In this document: one piece after another, positions 52,564 to 61,665 of the stretch
Numbering within the stretch: position 1 is the stretch's first letter
Layout: the number at the start of each line of letters is the position of its first letter
Source: JAGTVG01 sp964543195
Lineage (GTDB): Bacteria > Bacteroidota > Bacteroidia > Cytophagales > Cyclobacteriaceae
NCBI GenBank assembly: GCA_964543195.1
Contig: CAZIXF010000006.1
Coordinates: 1 to 64,000 of the forward strand
Direction of reading: 5' to 3'
Length of the DNA: 64,000 nucleotides
Position numbers and translations under genes: made by a program
Notes under the pieces: generated by a model
Databases searched by the model: none
Told to the model about the DNA's origin: nothing
What the model saw: only the letters and a program-made list of their open reading frames with translations

Positions 52564-53976
52564 CTATCGGTGTTTCATCCTGGCCATCTTTAATGCCTGT
52601 GTGGTTACATAGTACTTGGCAAGCATGTTGGGCACTTCCCATTCGGGCATATTTCCTCTGGTCAAATATTCCAGGTACTTTTCGGTAACCTGACTGAAAT
52701 GAGCTTCATGGCCTATCCTGTATTTTTCCGGGATCAATACCTTCCATTTGTTCCCGGACAGTTTTTCAAGTCCAATCCCGGGATACTTATGCTGAAGCGT
52801 TTCTTCAACGGCTTTCTCAATTGCCTCTTCAAATGAAGCCAAACCGGTTACCGGTTCAATATACAACTCGGGTTTGTAGTTCTCTTCTTCACCCTGATTG
52901 ATAATAAGGTTACATTTAGATCCCCTCATCATGGAATGATGGGTATCCCCCGCTCCTTCCGGCGCCTGGTATTCCCAGGTAACCGATACCCTGGCAAAAA
53001 CATCCTTTATCCTGTAAATCATTTCTCCATTGGAATAAACTTTCAGTATTCCATTTTCCACGTCCTTTAAAAGATATTCAGGATAAGAATCATGCCCGGT
53101 CACCTTTTTAAACTGATCCAGGGTAATATCAGTGGTCCAGTGCCTGGCATCGACCATTTCAATATCTTCCCGGTAATCAATGATGGATTCCGGAAAACAT
53201 TCCCATTGCACCATGTCTACCAGATGTGTGGAGACATCGACCATCCCTTCTCCCTGCTGGGAAACATCGAAGAACCATGCCGGACGGGTAAGAGGACTCC
53301 CCGATACATATTTGAAAAAATGATGAACGCTTTCCTTGGTGATCCCAGGCTGATCGGCTGTTCCCTGAAGCTGATCTCCGAAAACACCCGGGATCAGGGA
53401 TAATTCTTTCTGCAGTATGGTGGTTATTTCATACCGTTCGGTCATAATATCATATAATAGCACATTATTCTCCGGGGCTATTTCGAAAGACTTCACCAGG
53501 TCCGGGAACTTTTCATGTGAAATGACCATCGGCTTGTCAGCAAGCACGTTAATCCCTGCGCTTACGGCTTTTTTGATATATTCCGTCTTTTTGGCATTAT
53601 TACCGGAAACGACCATCACATTTCCAGGCTTTTGTTCAAGCATTTTTTCCAGGTAATCCGGTCCGGTGTAAACTATTGCTTCCCATTCAGTCGGATTATC
53701 CTCCCGGGTATTATATCGCCGGATACGTTCCAGGTGATCCTTAACATCTTTTCCTTCAGGCGCATATACATATACTTCCGGGCTTACCTGATCATACATG
53801 TATTTCTGGACAAGCGCGGCATGGAAATGACCGGGGTCGAGTGTCATCAATATCACTTCTCCTGTTTTCCCGGTAAACCCATCTTCCGGTGGTTTCTATT
53901 CCTTATCCGGCTGGCAGGAGAAAAACATGGCCAGTGCGGATAATATCAAAAAATGATTATAATACGATCTGATCAT
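52564..53976 (-). pseudogene. Exported Gfo/Idh/MocA oxidoreductase interrupted by an in-frame TAG
   Basis: The long ORF starts at GTG 53856, but in the same frame a lipoprotein signal peptide begins with ATG at 53976 (MIRSYYNHFLILSALAMFFS, then Cys). Only one stop, TAG at 53896-53898, separates the signal from the enzyme: ...CQPDKE-stop-KPPEDGFTGKTGEV... The enzyme part has MTLDPGHFHAALVQK, VVSGNNAKK and ADKPM, the usual Gfo/Idh/MocA landmarks, and about 430 residues. Without the signal the protein from GTG would stay cytoplasmic. The true C-terminus is a TAG at 52564-52566. Either a nonsense mutation in the linker, a base-call error or readthrough. Confidence 0.8.
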
Positions 53977-54499
53977 TTCGGTCTTGTTTTGATTTAAAAA
54001 ATTGACATTAACAAACAAACTTAAAATATCTTCAAAAACAGTAATTTAACTTGTTGTGTGAATTAGATAATTAAAAACTTAGCGATACCTGAGTGATTTG
54101 GTACCCTTCGTGGCCAAAATATAATGATTTAATGCCACATAGTCTCGAAAACACCGGGATACACCAGGAAAGAAAATGATAAATCTTTAAATATCAGTAT
54201 GTTAAAAGATAATGAAATGTATAATAATTCACACAACGAGTTAATTTACCTAATTGGAAGTGGATATTCAATGGTTATGGATTTACTTTTTTAATACCGG
54301 TTATCAATCTTTTAATAAAGATCACTCACCTGTCGGGATTTTGTGAATCGAATTCGATCCCAGGTTATAAAAATCTACCCACAAAATTTCTCAAAATCAG
54401 ATTATCCGGTAATGAATTGAATGGAAAGACGATTCAGGATTAAGAGAATATCTCTTCACACTGTCAATATCTGCAAACTGGTGTTAAAGGAAAGCTAAT
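53977..54499. other. Long non-coding region with MITE-like element
   Basis: 523 bases without a credible gene, between the Gfo/Idh gene and the desaturase. The left half is the element at 54041-54250. The right half is AT-rich and contains the 12-bp palindrome ATCGAATTCGAT near 54345-54360. No other structure is supported. Confidence 0.55.
54041..54250. mobile_element. MITE-like element with 24-bp terminal inverted repeats
   Basis: The left end (54041-54064, GTAATTTAACTTGTTGTGTG then AATT) and the reverse complement of the right end (54227-54250) agree at 22 of 24 positions. The 210-bp interior is non-coding. A shorter copy lies in opposite orientation at 27921-28040. No target-site duplication is obvious and no transposase is in the window. 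Size, TIRs, lack of ORF and multiple copies fit a non-autonomous element. Confidence 0.72.
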
Positions 54500-55603
54500 T
54501 TATTTTGCAATGACCGGTTCCATTCTACCCAGTTTATAAAGCATCTTTGTATGATCCCGGAGCGCAATAAGGAAGTTTTTCTGAACATGATAAGGCAGGC
54601 CAAATTCCTTTGCAGTTGAGGCCACGATCGAAGAGATCTTTTTATAATGAACATGGCAAATATTGGAAAACAGATGATGCTCGATCTGGTAGTTCAACCC
54701 CCCGATAAGCCAGGAGAACACCCTGCTGGAAGGTGCGTAATTGCTGGTGGTCAGGATTTCATGGACAGCCCAGTTTTTTTCAATAATTCCTTTTTCATCC
54801 GGAATGGTGAACTCGCAATCAGGCATCACATGGGCCGTTTGAAAGATCAGACTGAGCACCATCCCGGTGATAAAATGCATGATTACAAAAGAAAGCAATA
54901 TCAGCCAGAAAGACACCGGCAGTACAATTGCAGGAATGGCCACTACATAACCAATGTAAATCAGCTTCCACAGGATCAACTGGGTGAGAATTTTATTGAA
55001 GTTTTTCCTGCCTTTGATCAATCCGGTCCTTTTATATTTTATAATCTGCCTGAAATCTTTGAACAAGACCCAGCTCAAGGTTGATATCCCATAAAAAAAC
55101 CACACATAAAGAAACTGATATTTATGTATCCAGTATCGTTTACTGTATGGCGATAATCGTATGATGGCCGGAGTATCAATGTCTTCATCCGCACCATGCA
55201 CATTGGTATAGGTATGGTGAAGCACATTATGCTGAATTTTCCAAAGCTCGGCACTGGACCCGATCAGGTCCATGGAGTATCCAAGCAATTTATTGATCCA
55301 ACGCTTTTTTGAATATGCCCCGTGGTTGGCATCGTGCATAACATTAAGACCTAAACCGGCGCTACCCAGCCCCATCAAAGCATACATGAAAATAACGAAC
55401 GCCGGTGAGGAAGAAATCCCTGAAATAAGGAAAAAATAGGGTGTTAAATACAGCAGAAACATGAAGATAGTCTTTATGACCATATTCGTGTTGCCGAATC
55501 TTGAAAGTTCGTTGGTTTCAAAATATTGCTTTACCCGCTTACGAAGCAGGATGAAAAATTCATTATCCCGATCAGACTTGAATTTACTTTTTGTGAATGT
55601 CAT
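54500..55603 (-). CDS. Membrane fatty acid desaturase (acyl-CoA/lipid type)
   Basis: About 367 residues from the ATG at 55603, preferred over an ATG 14 codons upstream because a basic Bacteroidota-style N-terminus (MTFTKSKFKSDRD) begins there. Four or more membrane helices and the three histidine boxes HDANH, HNVLHH and QIEHHLF place it in the non-heme di-iron desaturase family; the QxxHH third box resembles front-end desaturases. There is no cytochrome b5 domain, so it needs an external electron donor. It probably introduces a double bond in membrane acyl chains. It stands alone, with a leader upstream that is divergent to the nucleoside hydrolase. Confidence 0.9.
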   Translation of the reverse strand: MTFTKSKFKSDRDNEFFILLRKRVKQYFETNELSRFGNTNMVIKTIFMFLLYLTPYFFLISGISSSPAFVIFMYALMGLGSAGLGLNVMHDANHGAYSKKRWINKLLGYSMDLIGSSAELWKIQHNVLHHTYTNVHGADEDIDTPAIIRLSPYSKRYWIHKYQFLYVWFFYGISTLSWVLFKDFRQIIKYKRTGLIKGRKNFNKILTQLILWKLIYIGYVVAIPAIVLPVSFWLILLSFVIMHFITGMVLSLIFQTAHVMPDCEFTIPDEKGIIEKNWAVHEILTTSNYAPSSRVFSWLIGGLNYQIEHHLFSNICHVHYKKISSIVASTAKEFGLPYHVQKNFLIALRDHTKMLYKLGRMEPVIAK

Positions 55604-55795
55604 ATTACAATAAGGTGTTCTATAAAGTATTTTAATTTTTGGCAAGCCACAAATATAAAACTATTTTTTATTTCTGTATTCCGTTTGTTGCTCAACTGCT
55701 GATCTGAACCATAAAAATCCATACTTTCTTCATTATCTCTTCATTTTTTTCCATATTCCCGGTGAAAGTATTTTTTACATTAAATTTCTAAAATC

Positions 55796-56743
55796 ATGCA
55801 TAAATTCACCCCTCTTTTTCTTATTAGCGTACTCATCACTTTTATTCTTCCGGCACAGGAAAAACAAAAGATCATTTTCGATTGTGACCTGGCTGGCGAC
55901 ATCGATGATGCTTTTGCCGTGGCTTCGGTATTGGCGAGCCCTGAATTCGAGATCCTGGGGTTTGTCATGGATCAGGGAAACACCCCAAAAAGGGCTCAGG
56001 TCGCCTGCAGGATGTTGTATGAAACAGGTCGCGAAGACATACCTGTTGTCGTGGGAAGAAAAACCAATGATCATATAGAACCCCAGTTTGCCTGGGCTGA
56101 AGGATTTGATAAAATAAAACCGGTCAACAAAAATGCGGCAGATTTTATTATCGAAAATCTCAGAAAATACCCGAATGAAGTGGTGCTTTTTACAGTGGGG
56201 CCCGTTCCCAACATCATGGACGTATTAAAAAAGGATCCCGATGCACTTAAGCTGGCCAAACATGTATATTCCATGTTCGGATCGTACTACAGCGGATACG
56301 ACATGGGACCCGTTATCAGTGCCGAATGGAACGTGCGCGGTGATGTGGAAGCCGCCAAAATGCTTGTGTCAAGCGGCGCCGACCTCACTTTTGCCGGTCT
56401 TGATATCACCATGCCCGCAAAACTGACCGAAATCTACCGGGAAAAACTTTTTCAGCGGGAATCACCTCTGACCGATGCCCTTTCCGGCCTGTATACCTTG
56501 TGGGGATATCAACCCTATGCCCATCCGGATCCGACATTACACGATGTGGTTGCTGTGGGTATGTTCCTCTGGCCTGAATTATATACCACACGTCCGGCTC
56601 ACGTAAAAGTAATTGAAGGCGGCTACACCGTGATCGACGAGAGTAAAGAGCCTAATTGCAGAATTGGGATGACCATCCAAAAGGAAGAATTCCTAAAACG
56701 GGTGATGGAAAGGTTGTTGAAACAGAATATGGGCCGGCAGTAA
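55796..56743 (+). CDS. Nucleoside hydrolase (IUNH family), intact
   Basis: 315 residues with a signal peptide (ending near FILPAQ), so probably periplasmic. The Ca-binding motif reads DCDLAGDIDDAFAV, a variant of DxDxGxDD seen in some family members; GNTPKRAQVA and FTVGPVPNIMDVLKK follow. It is distinct in sequence from the frameshifted homologue at 128-1019, so the organism keeps at least one apparently intact exported nucleoside hydrolase in this region. Divergent from the desaturase; followed by a hairpin with a T run. Confidence 0.87.
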   Translation: MHKFTPLFLISVLITFILPAQEKQKIIFDCDLAGDIDDAFAVASVLASPEFEILGFVMDQGNTPKRAQVACRMLYETGREDIPVVVGRKTNDHIEPQFAWAEGFDKIKPVNKNAADFIIENLRKYPNEVVLFTVGPVPNIMDVLKKDPDALKLAKHVYSMFGSYYSGYDMGPVISAEWNVRGDVEAAKMLVSSGADLTFAGLDITMPAKLTEIYREKLFQRESPLTDALSGLYTLWGYQPYAHPDPTLHDVVAVGMFLWPELYTTRPAHVKVIEGGYTVIDESKEPNCRIGMTIQKEEFLKRVMERLLKQNMGRQ

Positions 56744-56778
56744 CATAATATCCTTGAGCATATTTATCTTATTAATTG

Positions 56779-56803
56779 CATCAATGATCAAAATTGATGT
56801 TTT
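56779..56803 (+). terminator. Rho-independent terminator of the nucleoside hydrolase
   Basis: CATCAAT (56779-56785) and ATTGATG (56793-56799) form a 7-bp stem with a 7-base loop, followed by TTTT (56800-56803). It lies 36 bp past the stop and just before the convergent CotH gene end. Confidence 0.6.
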
Positions 56804-59800
56804 AATTAATTATTATTAATTTTTTTGTATCAATTATTTCATTATTAAACATCATTGTGCAGAAATATATGCCACTGGGGAGATATCCCGGATCCCAGTT
56901 TATCTCATAAAACGTCAATTCTTTCTTTCCTTCAGCCAGGGTGGCTACTACCCTGCCCATGGTATCGGTGATTTTCAGGTTTACAAAACCAGGATTTGCC
57001 AGGGTAAAGGAAATTGTAGTTGATGATGAAAAAGGATTGGGATAATTCTGGTGAAGCACACTTATTTCAATGGAATTGGAAAAATTTTGCCGGCCCGGGG
57101 TTCCGTTCCCAAGGGATGCCTCCCAGCTTTCCGGCAGGTTATTGTCCAGCTCCGGGGATATCAGCTCCAGGGTCGCACCCAATCCGTCCGCTTCCTCCGG
57201 CCAGGGCAGAGCGTCATCATAATCAACAAAATCGACCAATTCACCCTGAGGACCATAAAGCCGGATCACCTCTCCCCCGTTACTCAATCCGAAACCCAGA
57301 TTACCGGTGCAGTTGTTGACCTCTGGGAAAACTTCCCGGAAAGCGGCAATATCCCGGCAAAGCACAAGAAATTCCCCGGGCCCGATCTCATGACCGGAAG
57401 GAAAAGAATATACATGATCCGGATTCCCGTCCATAAAAACCCAGCCGGTCAGGTCAATGATCCCGTTACGCGTATTATAAAATTCTACCCAGTCGCCCGG
57501 ATCCGGATCATCAGCCGGATGGTAATTGATCTCATTGATCATCAGCGGGGATTCAAATTTATCGATTCGTTTAAAATGAGCACGTAATAGAATATCAACA
57601 TCAGGAGTAAATTCTACCGTCTGATCATAAGTCCGCCGGATACCTGACTGGTTAGTATGTTGCTCCCAGTGGTTAAATTCATATCCCAGCGACGCGATGG
57701 CCTTGATCTTGATAGGGATGCCCGGGAAATAATCTCCTGTATGTGACTTGCCCGGCAATCGCTGGGAATTGACCTTAATGATACCGGCCTGCTGATCCTC
57801 CGAAATGATCGAGATCGTCACCATATCGCCAGTAAGATTGAAATAATCCATCACATGTTTTCTGGCATGTTCCCACCGTCGTTCAACGAAATACTTCATA
57901 TCCTCAATATTCTTTTCCCACTCTTCCATGGAATTAAAGAAGGGCCGGATCCAGAATTCTGGATCGGGTACGATCTGGCCACCCCACCGTTCTATATGTC
58001 TCGGGATCTCCGGCTCGATCAATGCTTTCATACTGTCAATAATATGCTTTATCCTGTCCGGCTGAAAAGTGGTGTTCATATGCCAGGCATAACGCTGAAT
58101 GAATTCATTCCTGAAGGTTTCATTTACAAGCAGCCGCCTGAACAGCAGCGTCGATCCGGGTGGATTGGGCCATGTACAATCACACCAGGGATCAGTGGCC
58201 ATGTCGAGTGTATTACGGTCGATAAGATAGGGAAAAAAACAGTTATCAAGATCATAAATGACCCAGCGCCATTTATCATAAGGACCTGAATCAGCCCGCC
58301 AGTATTTGATATTGTTTACCGGCCAGTCGGTGGCCGACATATAGATCTCGGCGATCTGATAATCGATATAATTGTTTATATCCATCCGGGTGGTTACATG
58401 CTGGTATATCCGGTCTTCTTCCAGATGCTGGTGTTTGACATATTGGATCAGGTCGTCATAGTGCCCGGCACTTCCATGCATCGCATGATGATCTTCATCC
58501 CTGCTGCCCTTGATCAGGTTTACTTCGTCGGGATCAACCCCATAATTTCCGGTCACATAATGTTCATTGATCTTTTCCCGGATATTATGAATGCCCCAGT
58601 ATTGGCCATTTATAAATACTGCAGCCGGCCTGTAAGCCTGACGGTCAATATCCGTCTCTTTCACCACGGTCTGCCCCATAGCATCCCTGAACATGGTGTG
58701 AACCACATCGTCACCGGATGTTCTCAAAATAAAACTTTCAAAGCTATAAATGGGCTTATCCTTGAACAACTGGCAGTCAAAAGACCCTTTCCCATAATCG
58801 CCACGGGCATAGAGGGCAAGCGATTTTAGCGAGTACCTGGTCCGGGAACACCCACCGAAGATCTTGAGTCCGGCCCGCTGGTTTAATTCAGCATTCCCGT
58901 TTACATCATATAATTCCACGTTAACAGGTCGTTCCCAATCCCGGTTAACGTTCATGGGTGTATCAGTACAATAACCCGGTATTCCATTTGTGCCAATCAC
59001 ATAGATGCCCAGCGAATCGTCAAACAGGTTTTTGGGTTCGGTGGTCAGGGATATAAATGGCAGGTTTACCTGCTCCTCGATAAAATAAGTCCGGGTAATG
59101 ATGTTTCCGGGCAATTTTCCCTTTTCAAAGGCCCGGATGCGCAGCGCGGTAGTGGAATCCATGACCAATGGTTCCGTGTATAACCGGTCCGTCGTGTCCG
59201 GCACTTCCCCATTCAGGGTATAATAAATGCGGATGCCGGGATCTGTAGAAAATATCGACACAGGCTGGCTCCCCTTGTAAAAACCACCGTTAATGGAAAA
59301 AGCCGGATCCTCCGTTTTACCGGCAAAATAATGGTGGGCATTGGCCATACCTGGCGTGACCTGATCAAAATAGGCCCATTGCTGCAGATCTCCCGGTATT
59401 CGGCCATAAGAAATATCATCTTCCTGGTATCCGAAACTTAACGAATCGATCACCTCTCCCTTGTGGTCATATACGCCGATGAATTCGCCGGAACGGCTTA
59501 ACTTGAAACTGGTATGGACATATTCGTCAATATCATCTGCCCAGAAGACAATATATTCTCCCGGCAAAAGCGTTTTTTCAAAGGGTACCTCCCACTTTTG
59601 GGGCTCCAGGGGATCATCGGTAAGAAAATAGCCGCCGATTTCAATGTTCGTGGTTCCGGCATTGTACAACTCGATCCAGTCCGAATATTCACCATTCAAA
59701 GGGTTGGTCACGGAAGACACGTTGCTGGCCTGGAATTCATTAATATAGAGTTGAGGGTTTTGAGAAAGGACCAACCCCTGATGGCAAAAAGAGAGGTACA

Positions 59801-59840
59801 AGAAAACCGATAAACACCATTTAAAAAATCCACCTGTCAT
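56802..59840 (-). CDS. CotH kinase-like protein with lamin-tail domains and T9SS signal
   Basis: 1012 residues. Order: signal peptide; lamin-tail domain (about 30-165, INEFQASN...SDWIELYN); a chitobiase C-terminal-like domain (about 195-265, GIRIYYTLNGEVPDT); CotH kinase-like domain (about 280-650, LKIFGGCSRTRYSLKS, WRWVIYDLDNCFF); a divergent InlB-type B-repeat (about 690-770); a second lamin-tail domain (MINEINYHPAD); and a type A T9SS sorting domain (NYPNPFSSSTTISF ... LPSGIYFCTMMFN). It should be secreted and cell-surface bound through type IX secretion, and shows that the organism uses that pathway. The CotH domain could phosphorylate a surface protein, but catalytic competence is unproved. 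Confidence 0.88.
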   Translation of the reverse strand: MTGGFFKWCLSVFLYLSFCHQGLVLSQNPQLYINEFQASNVSSVTNPLNGEYSDWIELYNAGTTNIEIGGYFLTDDPLEPQKWEVPFEKTLLPGEYIVFWADDIDEYVHTSFKLSRSGEFIGVYDHKGEVIDSLSFGYQEDDISYGRIPGDLQQWAYFDQVTPGMANAHHYFAGKTEDPAFSINGGFYKGSQPVSIFSTDPGIRIYYTLNGEVPDTTDRLYTEPLVMDSTTALRIRAFEKGKLPGNIITRTYFIEEQVNLPFISLTTEPKNLFDDSLGIYVIGTNGIPGYCTDTPMNVNRDWERPVNVELYDVNGNAELNQRAGLKIFGGCSRTRYSLKSLALYARGDYGKGSFDCQLFKDKPIYSFESFILRTSGDDVVHTMFRDAMGQTVVKETDIDRQAYRPAAVFINGQYWGIHNIREKINEHYVTGNYGVDPDEVNLIKGSRDEDHHAMHGSAGHYDDLIQYVKHQHLEEDRIYQHVTTRMDINNYIDYQIAEIYMSATDWPVNNIKYWRADSGPYDKWRWVIYDLDNCFFPYLIDRNTLDMATDPWCDCTWPNPPGSTLLFRRLLVNETFRNEFIQRYAWHMNTTFQPDRIKHIIDSMKALIEPEIPRHIERWGGQIVPDPEFWIRPFFNSMEEWEKNIEDMKYFVERRWEHARKHVMDYFNLTGDMVTISIISEDQQAGIIKVNSQRLPGKSHTGDYFPGIPIKIKAIASLGYEFNHWEQHTNQSGIRRTYDQTVEFTPDVDILLRAHFKRIDKFESPLMINEINYHPADDPDPGDWVEFYNTRNGIIDLTGWVFMDGNPDHVYSFPSGHEIGPGEFLVLCRDIAAFREVFPEVNNCTGNLGFGLSNGGEVIRLYGPQGELVDFVDYDDALPWPEEADGLGATLELISPELDNNLPESWEASLGNGTPGRQNFSNSIEISVLHQNYPNPFSSSTTISFTLANPGFVNLKITDTMGRVVATLAEGKKELTFYEINWDPGYLPSGIYFCTMMFNNEIIDTKKLIIIN

Positions 59841-60002
59841 GGTCGCTGATTCCTCCCGGTCCGGGATTCTTTCTTTTTAAAGCTATTAAATTACTTGTTA
59901 TATTGTTCATGTAAGCAGAAAATTCATTATATTTTTTAAAAAACCTATATTACAAATCATTTGAATTCGATAGCACAATAATTGAAAAAATTTTAAAACA
60001 CC

Positions 60003-61406
60003 ATGATAAATTATTCAGCTTCCTACACTGACCAATACCAGCTAACGATGTCAGAAGTATATTTCCTTAAAGGCCAGAAAGAGAATAAGGCTGTGTTCGA
60101 CTATTTTTTCCGCAAATTACCTTTTGATGGAGGTTATGCAGTATTTGCCGGCCTTGACGACCTGTTATCCATATTGGAGAATCTTTCCTTTGAAAAAGCA
60201 GATCTGGAGTTTTTATCGGATCAGGGCCTGAATAAGGAGTTTATCGGTTACCTGGAAGATTTCCGGTTTAATGGCAATGTTTATTCTTCACTGGAAGGAG
60301 ACCTGATATTTCCCACCCGTCCGGTTCTGCAGGTGGAAGCCAATATAATCGAGGCCCAGATTATCGAAACCCTATTATTGAATATTCTTAATTTTCAAAC
60401 ACTTGTGGCTACCAAGGCCAGCAGGATGCGGCAGGTCGCCAATGGTAAAAAGCTGGTTGATTTCGGGTTGAGGAGGGCTCAGGGACCGGGAGGATTTTAT
60501 GCCAGCCGGGCCGCGGTAATCGGTGGATTCGAAGCGACCAGCAACGTCCGGGCCGGCCGGGAATACGGTATTCCTGTATCCGGGACCATGGCCCATTCCT
60601 TCATTCAAAGTTATGATGACGAGCTAACTGCCTTCCGTCATTTTGCCGAGGAGCGTAAAGATGATTGTGTTTTGCTGGTTGATACCTACGATACATTAAA
60701 AAGCGGTGTGCCCAATGCCATCAAGGTGGCCGTGGAAATGGAGGAAAGAGGCGAAAAACTCAAAGGGATCCGGCTGGACAGTGGAGACCTTGCCTACCTG
60801 GCCAAAAAAAGCCGTGAAATGCTCGACAGGGAAGGTCTCGATTATGTAAAAATCGCCGCCTCCAATCAACTGGATGAGCATGTGATTAAAAGTCTGCTTG
60901 ATCAGAATGCCCCCCTTGATCTTTTCGGGGTCGGAACGAACCTGGTAATTGGAAACCCGGATGCTGCACTCGACGGGGTGTATAAACTGTCCTTCGCCAA
61001 CGGGAAACCCCGGATTAAGTTATCAGAGAATATCTCAAAAATCACACTGCCCTTTAGAAAACAGGTGTTCAGGGTTTATGATAACGATCATTTTTATGGA
61101 GCCGATGCGGTGGCTATGGATGATGAAAAAAACGTGGAGGTGATGCATCATCCCTTTGAACTGAAGAAATCGCTGAAGATAGGAGATATGAAAAAAGAAG
61201 CCCTGCTACACAAGGTAATGGAAAATGGAAAAAGGGTCGACAAACCCAAGACGGTACAGGAAATTGCCGGATACAGCCAGGAAAGGTTGAATATGCTGCC
61301 CGGTGAGTTCAAGCGATTCAAGAATCCCCATATTTATAAAGTCGGGTTGAGTGATAAACTCAACGCCCATCGTAATCAATTAATGGAAAAATATAAAAAA
61401 GACTGA
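60003..61406 (+). CDS. pncB: Nicotinate phosphoribosyltransferase
   Basis: 467 residues, cytoplasmic. It converts nicotinate, PRPP and ATP to nicotinate mononucleotide in the NAD salvage pathway. Landmarks are TDQYQLTMS near the start, VDFGLRRAQGPGG, GGFEATSNVRAG, SGTMAHSFIQS, LVDTYDTLKSGVPNAI, IRLDSGDLAYLAKK and FGVGTNLV, all typical of the longer bacterial PncB group. The catalytic His lies in the MAHS loop. Full length with a clear ATG; no operon partner. It is the one clear housekeeping enzyme in the window and suggests chromosomal rather than plasmid DNA. Confidence 0.95.
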   Translation: MINYSASYTDQYQLTMSEVYFLKGQKENKAVFDYFFRKLPFDGGYAVFAGLDDLLSILENLSFEKADLEFLSDQGLNKEFIGYLEDFRFNGNVYSSLEGDLIFPTRPVLQVEANIIEAQIIETLLLNILNFQTLVATKASRMRQVANGKKLVDFGLRRAQGPGGFYASRAAVIGGFEATSNVRAGREYGIPVSGTMAHSFIQSYDDELTAFRHFAEERKDDCVLLVDTYDTLKSGVPNAIKVAVEMEERGEKLKGIRLDSGDLAYLAKKSREMLDREGLDYVKIAASNQLDEHVIKSLLDQNAPLDLFGVGTNLVIGNPDAALDGVYKLSFANGKPRIKLSENISKITLPFRKQVFRVYDNDHFYGADAVAMDDEKNVEVMHHPFELKKSLKIGDMKKEALLHKVMENGKRVDKPKTVQEIAGYSQERLNMLPGEFKRFKNPHIYKVGLSDKLNAHRNQLMEKYKKD

Positions 61407-61569
61407 ACTTACATTATCCTAAGCTACTCGTGATAATCGCCGAAGATCCTTTCAGGTCATGATGTTAAATAAAAAGCCAGCGAAAAGCCAGAGCTTGCTC
61501 CTCTTCATCATCCTGTATTCTACCCTGTTAATTGTCCAAGCACTTATACCCTGTATCGCATACGGTTTA

Positions 61570-61632
61570 CCTCAATCCTCATTCCTCAATCCTCATTCCT
61601 CATTCCTCAATCCTCAATCCTCAATCCTCAAT
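61570..61632. repeat. Heptanucleotide repeat CCTCA(A/T)T
   Basis: Nine tandem heptamers, six CCTCAAT and three CCTCATT, continue into degenerate seven-base units to about 61653. The array ends 13-34 bases before the stop of the Gfo/Idh gene on the minus strand, so it lies in its 3' untranslated region, as the block at 14-123 does for the nucleoside hydrolase. Confidence 0.9.
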
Positions 61633-61665
61633 CCCCAGCCACCAGTCACCTCTAAAATCAACCTA

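Noticed and set aside
9847..53898. General TAG recoding in this organism
   Set aside because: The Gfo/Idh gene itself ends with TAG at 52564-52566 and reading on would run into sequence antisense to the VOC gene. Two internal TAGs are too few to claim a code change; kept only as separate observations.
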